Shown in pieces: positions 47,805 through 56,199 of a stretch of 64,000 nucleotides of DNA. The position numbers and the translations under genes were made by a program. Origin of the DNA: Idiomarina sp. (GTDB lineage Bacteria; Pseudomonadota; Gammaproteobacteria; Enterobacterales; Alteromonadaceae); contig JAIUMU010000004.1 of the NCBI GenBank assembly GCA_022565355.1, positions 62,001-126,000 on the forward strand, read 5' to 3'. The notes beneath the pieces were generated by a model. It worked only from the letters and a program-made list of their open reading frames with translations, was not told the origin of the DNA and did no database searches. How positions within the stretch are numbered: position 1 is the stretch's first letter; every line of letters starts with the position of its first letter.

Positions 47805-48050
47805 TTATTCCGAGGTTTCGGTAAAATCGCTGAGAGTTTCACTGCCGTTTTGCTGCAGCAACACTTGCACTTTCTGCTCTGCTTGTTGCAGTTTCTTTTG
47901 GCTAATTCGAGAGAGCAATACAGCGCGTTCGAATTGCTGTAGCGATGTTTCTAATGGCATATCGCCTTCTTCAAGCGCTTTTACAATACTCTCAAGCTCT
48001 TCCATGGCTTGTTCAAAGCCAATTTCTTCTGGGTTATTTTGTTTGCTCAT
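47805..48050 (-). CDS. xseB: Exodeoxyribonuclease VII small subunit
   Basis: 81 residues, the family size. Small subunit that binds XseA in an enzyme that degrades single-stranded DNA. GFEQAMEELESIVKALEEGD and the following LQQFERAVLLSR helix are the conserved core. AGGTGG precedes the ATG. First gene of xseB-ispA-dxs. The 180-base gap to the divergent thiI holds promoters for both sides. Confidence 0.94.
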   Translation of the reverse strand: MSKQNNPEEIGFEQAMEELESIVKALEEGDMPLETSLQQFERAVLLSRISQKKLQQAEQKVQVLLQQNGSETLSDFTETSE

Positions 48051-48173
48051 AATGCCACCTGAGGTCCGTTTCTAAAGCCTTTTGCATGCAGGTAAAATAA
48101 CACAAATAGTAGCTAATCGGCAGCGGTTTTGCCGTTGATATCGCTGATTCTGGCTGCGCAAAGTGAAATCAGC

Positions 48174-48179
48174 TATAAT
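48174..48179 (+). promoter_or_regulatory. -10 box before thiI
   Basis: A perfect TATAAT followed by GCGCGC, 51 bases before the thiI ATG. The -35 region is not well matched. Confidence 0.45.
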
Positions 48180-48230
48180 TGCGCGCTTATTTTCTAGGCG
48201 CTTCGCGTTAGCGGTATTTACGAGGGTTTC

Positions 48231-49685
48231 ATGAAGTTTATTGTTCGTTTGCACGCAGAAATTACCATTAAAAGCCGTTCGGTTCGGCAACGGCATGTAA
48301 AAGTGCTTACGGGAAACTTGCGTACCCTGTTAAAACCACTAGATAAATCTGTTCGTGTAAATGGCCATTGGGATCGTATTGAAGTAACTCATATCGATGA
48401 TGCCGAGCTTACCGCAACTACCATCCAAACCTTACAAACCACTCCGGGAATTGGCTATTTCGAACAAGTTACCCAGCACCCACTTACCGAATTTGCCGAG
48501 CTATTGAGCTGGATACTTGAGAGCCAAAGTGAACGCTTTCAAGGTAAATCATTTGCGGTGCGTATTAAGCGCAAAGGGAATCACGAGTTTTCCTCGCTAG
48601 ATATGGCGCGTTACTTGGGTGGCGGCATTAAGGCGCAAGTTGCAGGTACGAGCGTAGCGTTGAAAAACCCGCAAGAAGAATTAGTGCTACATGTAATTGA
48701 TGAACAAGTTTCCATGGTAGAACGCCGCTACACCGGTATTGGTGGCTTCCCGTTACCTACGCAAGAAACCGTATTAAGTTTGATGTCGGGTGGCTTTGAT
48801 TCAGCGGTGGCGAGTTACCAAATGATTCGTAGGGGTACGCGCACGCACTTTTGCTTTTTTAATTTGGGTGCCGATGCCCATGAGGCGGCGGTTAAAGAAA
48901 TCACTTACTTCCTATGGCAAAAGTACTCCCGCACCCATGCAGTGAAGTTCGTTACGGTGGATTTCTCAAAAGTAGTAGCGCGCATTCTCGAGCATGCGGA
49001 TCAAGGCGCTATGGGTGTGCTACTGAAGCGCGCAATGATGCGTGCAGCAGCGCAAGTAGCCGATCTGGTGAAGGCGCAAGCATTGGTTACCGGGGAAGCG
49101 GTAGGGCAAGTTTCTAGCCAAACTTTGAGTAACTTGAAACTGATTGATCAAGCTACCGATGCCTTGGTGGTTCGACCGCTCATCGTAAGTGATAAACAAG
49201 CGATTGTGGATCAAGCACGCGCTATCGGCGTTGAAGCGCTTTGTGCCGCGGTACCTGAATATTGTGGGGTAATTTCCCAACAGCCCTCTGTAAAGGTTAA
49301 GCCAGGGGTGATCGCTAGTGCTGAACCCACAGTAATACCTGATAGTTTAATTAACGAAGTGGTAGCCGCTAGTGTTGCGGTTGATATTCGTGAAGTTCGC
49401 GTAAATCCAGTTGTTGGCCCAAAAGTTTATCAGGATGATATCCCAGAGCAGGCTGTAATTATTGATGTAAGAACGGCCGAAGAAGAGGAAGCAGCCCCGC
49501 TGCAGGTAACCGGACACAAAGTGTTACACATTCCATTTTTCAAGTTAGCCAGTAAACAAGATACACTGAGCAAAGATGCGCATTACCTTCTCTATTGCCA
49601 ACAAGGTGTTATGAGCCGCTTACAAGCGCTGCAGATGCAAGAGCAAGGATTCGCTCACGTTGGTGTGTTTGAACAGAATAAATAA
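48231..49685 (+). CDS. thiI: tRNA 4-thiouridine synthase / sulfur carrier with rhodanese domain
   Basis: 484 residues, the long gammaproteobacterial form. ThiI makes 4-thiouridine at tRNA position 8 and passes sulfur into thiamine thiazole synthesis. A THUMP RNA-binding domain (about 60-165) precedes the PP-loop ATP site SGGFDS (186-191). Cys345 in PEYCGV forms the catalytic disulfide and Cys456 in LLYCQQGV of the C-terminal rhodanese domain carries the persulfide; both match E. coli. A TTTACGAGGG ribosome-binding region precedes the ATG. It lies divergent from xseB-ispA-dxs, near thiL, so several thiamine-related genes group here. Confidence 0.97.
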   Translation: MKFIVRLHAEITIKSRSVRQRHVKVLTGNLRTLLKPLDKSVRVNGHWDRIEVTHIDDAELTATTIQTLQTTPGIGYFEQVTQHPLTEFAELLSWILESQSERFQGKSFAVRIKRKGNHEFSSLDMARYLGGGIKAQVAGTSVALKNPQEELVLHVIDEQVSMVERRYTGIGGFPLPTQETVLSLMSGGFDSAVASYQMIRRGTRTHFCFFNLGADAHEAAVKEITYFLWQKYSRTHAVKFVTVDFSKVVARILEHADQGAMGVLLKRAMMRAAAQVADLVKAQALVTGEAVGQVSSQTLSNLKLIDQATDALVVRPLIVSDKQAIVDQARAIGVEALCAAVPEYCGVISQQPSVKVKPGVIASAEPTVIPDSLINEVVAASVAVDIREVRVNPVVGPKVYQDDIPEQAVIIDVRTAEEEEAAPLQVTGHKVLHIPFFKLASKQDTLSKDAHYLLYCQQGVMSRLQALQMQEQGFAHVGVFEQNK

Positions 49686-49699
49686 GGAATACCCTACAG

Positions 49700-50065
49700 G
49701 TGCTTTGGCGAATTATATTTAGTTTGGTCGTGATTATTGTGTCTGGCCTATTTTTAATGCAATCCCCTCCAACGCCAGCGGTGAGCCAATTTGCGCATGC
49801 AGATAAAGTGGTGCACTTCGGCTTATTCTTCGTGTTGGCGGCAACCATGCATTTGGCATTTCGGCCACGCTTGCTGATTGCCGTACCTATTTTATTTATC
49901 TATGCCGTTTCGATAGAGGCGATTCAGCACTTTGTGCCAGGCCGTGGTGCCGATGTATGGGATGTTGTTGCGGATATGGCGGGTGTGTTGGGCTTCTATG
50001 TATGCCGGGCGCTGTATAAAGTACGCGCTAAACAAGCCCGTACTAAGAAAGCACGCACTAAGTAA
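49700..50065 (+). CDS. VanZ-like family small membrane protein
   Basis: 121 residues with four predicted transmembrane helices. Motifs ADKVVHFGLFFVLAA and SIEAIQHFVPGRGADVWDVV are typical of VanZ-like proteins, in which conserved His, Glu and Asp residues face each other in the membrane. Function is unknown in most bacteria. The basic C-terminus (RAKQARTKKARTK) is partly encoded by a tandem of GC(A/C)CG(C/T)ACTAAG repeats. The start is GTG, with AAGGAA about 11 bases upstream, right after thiI. The stop codon lies within a perfect palindrome. Confidence 0.78.
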   Translation: MLWRIIFSLVVIIVSGLFLMQSPPTPAVSQFAHADKVVHFGLFFVLAATMHLAFRPRLLIAVPILFIYAVSIEAIQHFVPGRGADVWDVVADMAGVLGFYVCRALYKVRAKQARTKKARTK

Positions 50066-50083
50066 GTACTTACTTAGTGCGTG
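50052..50083. repeat. Perfect 32-bp palindrome at the VanZ/srmB convergence
   Basis: CACGCACTAAGTAAGT followed directly by its exact reverse complement, with no unpaired bases apart from the turn. It covers the last codons and stop of the VanZ-like gene and ends eight bases before the convergent srmB stop. It could act as a transcription end signal for both genes, but there is no T-run on either side. Confidence 0.75.
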
Positions 50084-50091
50084 GTATAGGC

Positions 50092-51336
50092 TTATTTCTT
50101 CGCTTTTGCGCTCTTCTTTTTCGTACCGGCGAGCATTTTCTTGGTTTTCTTTTTCTTCTTGGTTTTGCTCTTTTTATGCGGGTCTGGGAACTTGTAGGTT
50201 GGCCGCAATTCTTTCACAAACCTACGCTCAATCCGCTCCCCTAAGTAACGTTCAATACGGCCCAAGTTTTCGGCATCATGCGCTTCAACTAATGCCACAG
50301 CAGTACCGGTTTTTCCGGCTCTACCGGTGCGGCCAATACGGTGCACGAAGGTATCGCCTTTGCGTGGCAAATCGAAATTCACCACTAGCTCTACATCCGG
50401 AATATCAAGCCCACGAGCCGCTACGTCGGTAGCCACGAGAATGCGTTGCTTTACGTTCGAAAACGCCAGTAAACGCGATTGCCGCTCGGCTTGTGGTAGG
50501 CCACCTTCGAGCGCCATAGCGCCATAGCCCATGTTCTGCAGAACCTCGGCTAGCTCATGAGCACGCTCGCGCTTGCGCACAAACACCAGCACGCGGCCAT
50601 TAAACTCACCGAGTAGGTGCTTTAATAATTGCTGCTTGTGCTCAACGTTATCGCTCACATGCACCCATTGATGAATTTTACCTTTCTCGCGCCGTGGCGG
50701 TTCAACATTAATGAACTCAGGCGTAGCAAGCACTTGCTTACTAAAGGTAGCAAGGGTGTGGCTATCGGCAGTAGCGCTAAACAACAAGCGCTGGCGCAAA
50801 TTTACCGCTTCATTAATGATTTGTTCTACCGGCGTACGAAAGCCCATATCCATCATACGATCGGCTTCATCCAGCACTAAAATCTCCAGATCTTCAGCGC
50901 TAAACTTTTCCCCACCTAAGTAATCAAGCAAGCGGCCAGGCGTGGCAATAACAATATCCAGGTTTTCTTTAAACGCACCCGTATGGCTGCCGAAATTCAC
51001 CCCACCGGTAACCGTAAGTGAGGTTAAACCTGCGGCATCGCAGAGTAATTCCGATTGCTTCCCAATTTGCTCAGCAAGCTCTCGTGTAGGCGCTAGCACC
51101 AATACCCGAGCAGATCCTGGCGAGCGCCGTGGGTAATCGATTAAATGCTGAATTGCAGGCAATAGAAACGCGAGCGTTTTGCCCGTGCCGGTAGGCGAAG
51201 CTGCAAGTACATCTTTGCCTTCAAGCGCTAACGGAACTACTTCAAGCTGGATTTTCGTTGGCTTCATTAGCCCAGCATCCAGCAAAGTGTTTACTAAAAC
51301 ATCATCAAGTTCTAGTTGAGCCCATTCAGGATTCAT
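50092..51336 (-). CDS. srmB: DEAD-box RNA helicase SrmB
   Basis: 414 residues. ATP-dependent RNA helicase whose E. coli counterpart helps early assembly of the 50S ribosomal subunit. Motifs in order: ASPTGTGKT (I), PTRELAEQ (Ia), TPGR (Ib), DEAD (II), SAT (III), ARGLD (V) and HRIGRTGRAG (VI). The alignment with E. coli SrmB is close through the helicase core (for example KIHQWV and FVRKRERAHELAEVL), more so than with RhlB, RhlE or DeaD. The C-terminal ~35 residues are Lys-rich, a likely RNA-binding tail. rdgC lies four bases upstream, so they may be co-transcribed. Confidence 0.9.
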   Translation of the reverse strand: MNPEWAQLELDDVLVNTLLDAGLMKPTKIQLEVVPLALEGKDVLAASPTGTGKTLAFLLPAIQHLIDYPRRSPGSARVLVLAPTRELAEQIGKQSELLCDAAGLTSLTVTGGVNFGSHTGAFKENLDIVIATPGRLLDYLGGEKFSAEDLEILVLDEADRMMDMGFRTPVEQIINEAVNLRQRLLFSATADSHTLATFSKQVLATPEFINVEPPRREKGKIHQWVHVSDNVEHKQQLLKHLLGEFNGRVLVFVRKRERAHELAEVLQNMGYGAMALEGGLPQAERQSRLLAFSNVKQRILVATDVAARGLDIPDVELVVNFDLPRKGDTFVHRIGRTGRAGKTGTAVALVEAHDAENLGRIERYLGERIERRFVKELRPTYKFPDPHKKSKTKKKKKTKKMLAGTKKKSAKAKK

Positions 51337-51340
51337 GTAG

Positions 51341-52258
51341 CTATTGCTCCGTATTTTCTGGGCTAGACGCTGCGAAAATGCGCTCTAGTTCGATTAATAA
51401 TTGGTTGAACTCGCCGCTCATTAAAGCAAAATCAACATCAAGCTGTTCTGCGCGGCTTTCTGGGTTCAGATCATCGCGCTGCTCTTTCAGTATATCGCTA
51501 AAGCGAATCCGTTTAATGGCGTAATCGTCGGTAAGTAAAAAGCTTAGCCGCTCTTCCCACTCCATGCCCAGTTGAGTAACTAATTTACCATGTTGTAAGT
51601 GCAAACCAACTTCATCAGTTGTTAAATCATGTTGCTTCAGCTTTACTACCGATTCGTTCTCAGAAAAGCTGCGCAACTCTGCTTCAAGGCCCAAAGCGAA
51701 AGGCGCAGGAGCCGATTGCTGCTTCACCCATTCGGTAAATAAAACTTCTGCATTGGCTTCAGCACCCCATGGTTTAATGGGTAACGAGCCTAAACAGCTG
51801 CGCACTAATGCGGTGAGTTCTTCGGCACGCGTGGCACTGGAGCTATCCACTAATAAACGTTGGCCTTTTAAATCAATCATGCCCCACGTTACCGCAAACT
51901 TTGGAAATGCTTGCGGCAGCATGCGATGAATAATCTCTTCTTTAACGGTTTGTTGCTCTTTGCGAGGCATAGCGCGCGCGTTGGCTTGCTGGAACTGCTC
52001 ACGAACTTGCTCTAATTCCGCATTCACCGCACTGGGTGGTACCACTTTTTCTTCTTTCTTAGCGCAAAACAATAAATTATCGCCAACGCGATGAATAAGT
52101 GGGCCATCTTCTTCACCAAGTGGTGGAATTAAACCAAAACTTACCGGTTCTTGCCGCGCACAAGGTTTAAAACGGCGCTCGTTTAATAAGCTCTCGGCAT
52201 CGTCTAACCAAGTGAAAGGCTGGGTGAACTGATATACACGTAAGTTTTTGAACCACAT
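51341..52258 (-). CDS. rdgC: Recombination-associated protein RdgC
   Basis: 305 residues, as in E. coli. RdgC forms a ring around DNA and restrains RecA. The start MWFKNLRVYQFTQPF and the later FGLIPPLGEED, NARAMPRKEQQ and WGMIDLKGQRLLVDSSSA blocks identify it. The gene runs into srmB with four bases between. The 82 bases between this gene and the sensor kinase hold no further gene. Confidence 0.95.
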   Translation of the reverse strand: MWFKNLRVYQFTQPFTWLDDAESLLNERRFKPCARQEPVSFGLIPPLGEEDGPLIHRVGDNLLFCAKKEEKVVPPSAVNAELEQVREQFQQANARAMPRKEQQTVKEEIIHRMLPQAFPKFAVTWGMIDLKGQRLLVDSSSATRAEELTALVRSCLGSLPIKPWGAEANAEVLFTEWVKQQSAPAPFALGLEAELRSFSENESVVKLKQHDLTTDEVGLHLQHGKLVTQLGMEWEERLSFLLTDDYAIKRIRFSDILKEQRDDLNPESRAEQLDVDFALMSGEFNQLLIELERIFAASSPENTEQ

Positions 52259-52340
52259 ACGGGTGAATACTCCGATTTTTCGATGAACAATAATATGAGG
52301 AATTAATAATGCCGCATAATACCCGAGTATTGGCAGGCTG

Positions 52341-54104
52341 TCAGTTGGCGTTCGTTAAAGTTACTGGAAAACTAAATTGGTAGGTTAGCCCTTCGCCCAG
52401 TTTGCTACTCACCGTTATTTTACCGTGCAACGTTTCGGTAATCAGCTTGTGAATAATATGCGTGCCTAGGCCGCTGCCGCCATTCTCGGCTTGCGTGGTA
52501 AAAAAGGCTTCAAAGATATGATTGAGCTCATTGCTCGACATGCCTTGGCCATTATCGGTGTAGGTAAAATGCAGAGTATTGTTTTTAACGCGCACCTTTA
52601 TGTTGATGCTGCCCTGATTTTTATCGGGAAAACCATGAATTACACTATTCATAATCATGTTTGTGAGCACCTGGGCAAGGGCGCCAGTAAAGAAACTCGC
52701 CGTGATATCAGGGCAATCAATGTCGGTGGTAATGTTTTTGCTGCGTAAGCTAGGTTGCAATGTTTTTACCACCCGCCGTAAATAATCGGGAAGCAATACG
52801 CTGCGGTTTGCTTCCGAACTTTGATCTACAGCCACTTGCTTAAAGCCAGTAAGTAACTCATTAGCACGTTCTAAATTGCCGTTAATTAAGCTTAGCCCTT
52901 CTTCTACATCGTGAATAAAACTATCCAGAGCAGATGCAGAGAGTTTGCTGTCAGTAACGTCAGCTTTTAATTTATCCACTCGCTCGCGCAAAAAAGTTGC
53001 CGATGTAAGGCTGATACCAAGCGGTGTATTCACTTCATGAGTGATACTGGCAACTAGATTACCCAGGGTCGCCATTTTTTCAGTACTTACCAGTTGGCTT
53101 TTTGTTTGCTGCAAGAACTCAACGCTTTCCTGTAGATCTTTATTGGTTTGTTTTAGTTTAGATTCGGTAATGCGCCGCTGGTGAATTTCTTGTTCCAATG
53201 AGTGCTGGCGCACTTCTAAATCATGCCGGCGGCGCTCTAAATCCAGCATTAGGTTACTGATGCCTAGGGTTTTCTCAGCAATTTCTTGCTCAAGAACCAA
53301 GTTTTGCTCTTCCAGCTGTTGATTTGCCGCGGTTAAATCGTCTTCTGTTTGCTTCAAGGCTATTTGGTGTTGGCGTAAACGCTCAATAAGATCGTTATAG
53401 GCGTCTTCAAGCAAACTAAATTCGTTGGTTTCCAACTGCTTCAATTGAATAACCGAACGTTCAAGCTTATTAAAATCAAAATTACGAATTTGCCGAATCA
53501 GCTCTTCTAGCGGTATCCGCAAATAAAACTTGAAGGCCAGCGAAAAGAGTAAAATCAACAAGCTAGTTTTGATTAATGCACCCACAACGAGCAGAAATAT
53601 ACTGGGCTTTAAACGTTCAATGGTGATATCGCGGTTAGAGAACAACATAACATCGCCAACTACTTCAGAGCGGCCCGCAAACTCATAGATGAGTGGGCTG
53701 TAATATCCGAAAATACCGTTCTGCTCAGGGATTTCACCAGAGTCGCTGAATTCTTCTATTTGCTGTGCGCTCATGGTGAGCCCACGTTTGGAAATAACTC
53801 TACCTTGATCATCGCGCACAATAACGCCGCTGATTGCTGGAACGCTGGTTAAACCAGAGGCAATAGTTTCGGCTTGAGTTTGGTTAAACTCCCAAAGTGC
53901 ACGGGCAATGCTGGCGGCAAAGGTGTGATGCTGATTACGCAAATCGTTTAATAGGTTATCGCGGGTATTTTGATACTCAAGCGCAACCTGCCCGGTAGTA
54001 ATGAGCAGGGTAAGTAAGAAATAAACAGCGAGAACGCTAGTAAGCAGCGTTCGAGTGATGCTTCGTGTTGCGCGCGGCGCAGCATCATGAACAGAGCGTT
54101 TCAC
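52341..54104 (-). CDS. Sensor histidine kinase with periplasmic domain
   Basis: About 587 residues. Two transmembrane helices (about 20-42 and 168-195) enclose a ~125-residue periplasmic sensor; a HAMP-like stretch and a long coiled coil (about 245-340) follow. The dimerisation box is SITHEVNTPLGISLT with His357, the variant typical of class HK4-like kinases, and the HATPase domain shows NMIMNSVIHGF, DNGQGM and GGSGLGTHI. No response regulator is adjacent on the same strand, so the partner is unknown; PhoB/PhoR on the other side form their own pair. The start is GTG, or the TTG one codon upstream. Confidence 0.88.
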   Translation of the reverse strand: MKRSVHDAAPRATRSITRTLLTSVLAVYFLLTLLITTGQVALEYQNTRDNLLNDLRNQHHTFAASIARALWEFNQTQAETIASGLTSVPAISGVIVRDDQGRVISKRGLTMSAQQIEEFSDSGEIPEQNGIFGYYSPLIYEFAGRSEVVGDVMLFSNRDITIERLKPSIFLLVVGALIKTSLLILLFSLAFKFYLRIPLEELIRQIRNFDFNKLERSVIQLKQLETNEFSLLEDAYNDLIERLRQHQIALKQTEDDLTAANQQLEEQNLVLEQEIAEKTLGISNLMLDLERRRHDLEVRQHSLEQEIHQRRITESKLKQTNKDLQESVEFLQQTKSQLVSTEKMATLGNLVASITHEVNTPLGISLTSATFLRERVDKLKADVTDSKLSASALDSFIHDVEEGLSLINGNLERANELLTGFKQVAVDQSSEANRSVLLPDYLRRVVKTLQPSLRSKNITTDIDCPDITASFFTGALAQVLTNMIMNSVIHGFPDKNQGSINIKVRVKNNTLHFTYTDNGQGMSSNELNHIFEAFFTTQAENGGSGLGTHIIHKLITETLHGKITVSSKLGEGLTYQFSFPVTLTNAN

Positions 54105-54218
54105 CAAGGTTATACCTATTATTATTATGCTTATGAGCTACCGAAAATAATGTAATTCCGGTGACAAGACTATAGAGAAACTCTATCAGTAAATGAAAAA
54201 CATTCCTACTGGCAATTC

Positions 54219-54272
54219 CGTTCATAAAACTGTCACAAAAGCGTGACATAATCTTCACTAATTAACTATAAT
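54219..54272 (+). promoter_or_regulatory. Pho-box-like sites and promoter of the porin gene
   Basis: CGTTCAT-AAAA-CTGTCAC resembles the PhoB site of two 7-base repeats 11 bases apart (consensus CTGTCAT); a weaker third repeat GCGTGAC follows after AAAA. GTGACA and TATAAT (54267-54272), 18 bases apart, form the promoter. The overlap of GTGACA with the third repeat fits activation by PhoB, although the spacing from the best pair to the -10 is longer than usual. Confidence 0.55.
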
Positions 54273-54346
54273 TTCGCAATATTTGCTGAGCCTTTGGGCT
54301 TGCCGCAAGCGAAGCCAAACTCTCTCAGCCGCTAAAAGGAACCGCT

Positions 54347-55423
54347 ATGTGCCGCTCAAATCGCCAAGGATATCGCGTATCAATGCCACATTCTCACTCA
54401 GGTAATCGAAGTGCGCGTAAAATCGCTGTATTCACCACGTTCATTGGTGTGCTTACTGCCACCCCAGCATTTGCCGAACAGCCTAAAATTGATTTTTACG
54501 GCAAGTTGCACGTTTCCGGTGATTATCTTGATGATGGTGATAACGGTGGTTTGAATGTTTCCAGTAACTCAAGCCGGATTGGGTTTAAATTAGCCTACGA
54601 ACTTGAGCCGGGCATGCAATTGATTGGGCAGGTAGAACGCACAATCGATATGGCTGAAGGGCAAAGTACGTTTTCATCAAGAAATACATTTGTTGGTGTG
54701 CAGGGCGAATGGGGAACCTTGCGTGCTGGCTTTTATGATTCGCCAGTGAAGCGTATCTTAAATGCCGTAGAGCAATTTCGTGAGCAAGTGGGTGAGGGGC
54801 GAAATATTGTGCGGAGCGGCGAAATGCACTTTGATCGACGCTTCCGAAGTGGCATTCACTACACATCACCCACGCTGAATAACCTAACTTGGATAGCGCA
54901 CTACGGAACCAGTGAGCAAGCTGGGGCGAATACAGATACCAAGAATGATGCGTATAGTACATCCCTCACTTATGCGCAGAACGGCTGGACAGGAATTATC
55001 GGTTACGAGCACCAAAATCGAGAATTTGAGCCTGCTTTAACAGGCACTCGAGCCGCCCTTATTCGCACCAATGGCGCCTTAACCAGCGCACTGTTCTATC
55101 AATATGCATCGGGCATGGAAACCGGTAGCCAACAGGTATATGGTGTTACTGGTGCGTATGCATTGGATAGCCAATACAGCCTAAAGGCACAGGTGTTTCA
55201 TCGTACAGCGAATGCTAGCAATGCACTGGATTCAACCATGTTTACGGTGGGCATAAATCGCAAAGTGAATGCTGCGGTAAGCTTATATGCAACCGCATCA
55301 CATACGCAAAATGCACAATTGGCAACTGCCAACGTATCGGCCGGCGGCCATGGTAAAACTTTGGTGATTGAGCCGGGGAATGATCCATTCGCTTTATCGG
55401 TGGGTTTAAACTGGTCGTTCTAA
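54347..55423 (+). CDS. Porin, probably phosphate-regulated
   Basis: 358 residues. The N-terminus has an extended polar region followed by a signal core and AFAEQP cleavage. The barrel starts KIDFYGKLHVSGDYLDDGD and contains RNTFVGVQGEWGTLRAGF with the constriction-loop start, and ends LSVGLNWSF with the terminal Phe that BamA recognises. It is a general trimeric-porin type. Pho-box-like repeats upstream and phoB-phoR directly downstream on the same strand suggest it is a PhoE/OprP-type porin made in phosphate starvation; a Lys-rich channel would support phosphate uptake but cannot be judged here. AAAGGA precedes the ATG. Confidence 0.85.
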   Translation: MCRSNRQGYRVSMPHSHSGNRSARKIAVFTTFIGVLTATPAFAEQPKIDFYGKLHVSGDYLDDGDNGGLNVSSNSSRIGFKLAYELEPGMQLIGQVERTIDMAEGQSTFSSRNTFVGVQGEWGTLRAGFYDSPVKRILNAVEQFREQVGEGRNIVRSGEMHFDRRFRSGIHYTSPTLNNLTWIAHYGTSEQAGANTDTKNDAYSTSLTYAQNGWTGIIGYEHQNREFEPALTGTRAALIRTNGALTSALFYQYASGMETGSQQVYGVTGAYALDSQYSLKAQVFHRTANASNALDSTMFTVGINRKVNAAVSLYATASHTQNAQLATANVSAGGHGKTLVIEPGNDPFALSVGLNWSF

Positions 55424-55446
55424 GTTAGTTTACAGAAAAGCAACAA

Positions 55447-55480
55447 GCGTCATAAAAATGTCACAGTTGGTTCTCATAAT
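55447..55480 (+). promoter_or_regulatory. Pho box and -10 box of phoB
   Basis: GCGTCAT-AAAA-ATGTCAC is a two-repeat Pho box, each half matching CTGTCAT at five of seven positions. CATAAT begins 11 bases after the box, the spacing typical of PhoB-activated promoters. It implies autoregulation of phoB. Confidence 0.65.
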
Positions 55481-55512
55481 AGCAATACAAATACGTGAAC
55501 AGGTGGAACCAG

Positions 55513-56199
55513 ATGCCAAGTAAAGTGTTGATTATTGAAGATGAAGCGCCAATTCGAGAGATGCTCGCGTTTGTATTGGAGCAGCATGGGTATCAGCCCA
55601 TTCAAGCTGCAGATTACGATAAGGGATTAGCTGCTATTACAGAGCCCTATCCAGATATGATCTTACTGGATTGGATGTTGCCCGGCGGCAGCGGAATTCA
55701 GTTGGCTCGCAAAGTAAAAACAACAGACCATTTGCGCCATATCCCCATTATTATGCTTACCGCACGTGGCGAAGAAGAAGATAAAATTAAGGGGCTGGAA
55801 GTGGGCGCCGATGATTACATGACCAAGCCATTCTCGCCAAAGGAATTGATTGCCAGAATGCGCGCCGTGTTTCGCCGTGTTAACCCAACAAGTTTAGATG
55901 AACCGATTGATATCGATGGCTTGGTGCTCGATCCGGTTTCCCATCGAGTTTCTGCGAATACTACCTCCCTGGATATGGGCCCCACCGAATTCCGCTTGCT
56001 GCACTTTTTTATGACCCACCCGGAGCGAGTGTATAGCCGCGAACAACTACTTGACCATGTGTGGGGAACCAACGTGTATGTAGAAGATCGCACGGTAGAT
56101 GTGCATATTCGCCGCCTGCGTAAGGCAATTTCTGAACATGGCCATCATCGTTTAGTACAAACGGTTCGCGGCGTAGGCTATCGCTTCTCCGCGCGCTGA
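55513..56199 (+). CDS. phoB: Phosphate regulon response regulator PhoB
   Basis: 228 residues against 229 in E. coli. Receiver domain with the phosphorylated Asp53 ([11 protein letters not shown]) and Lys in [10 protein letters not shown], then a winged-helix DNA-binding domain with [20 protein letters not shown] and [17 protein letters not shown]. An upstream GTG is in frame, but the ATG used here follows AGGTGG at proper spacing and gives the E. coli-like start [11 protein letters not shown]. It should bind the Pho boxes before itself and the porin. Its stop codon overlaps phoR (TGATG). Confidence 0.95.
   Translation: MPSKVLIIEDEAPIREMLAFVLEQHGYQPIQAADYDKGLAAITEPYPDMILLDWMLPGGSGIQLARKVKTTDHLRHIPIIMLTARGEEEDKIKGLEVGADDYMTKPFSPKELIARMRAVFRRVNPTSLDEPIDIDGLVLDPVSHRVSANTTSLDMGPTEFRLLHFFMTHPERVYSREQLLDHVWGTNVYVEDRTVDVHIRRLRKAISEHGHHRLVQTVRGVGYRFSAR

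Noticed and set aside
48051..48230. TPP riboswitch before thiI
   Set aside because: No CTGAGA-type THI-box elements were seen in this gap.
49932..50432. 166-codon plus-strand frame
   Set aside because: It runs across the VanZ end, the palindrome and the srmB antisense strand, without family features.
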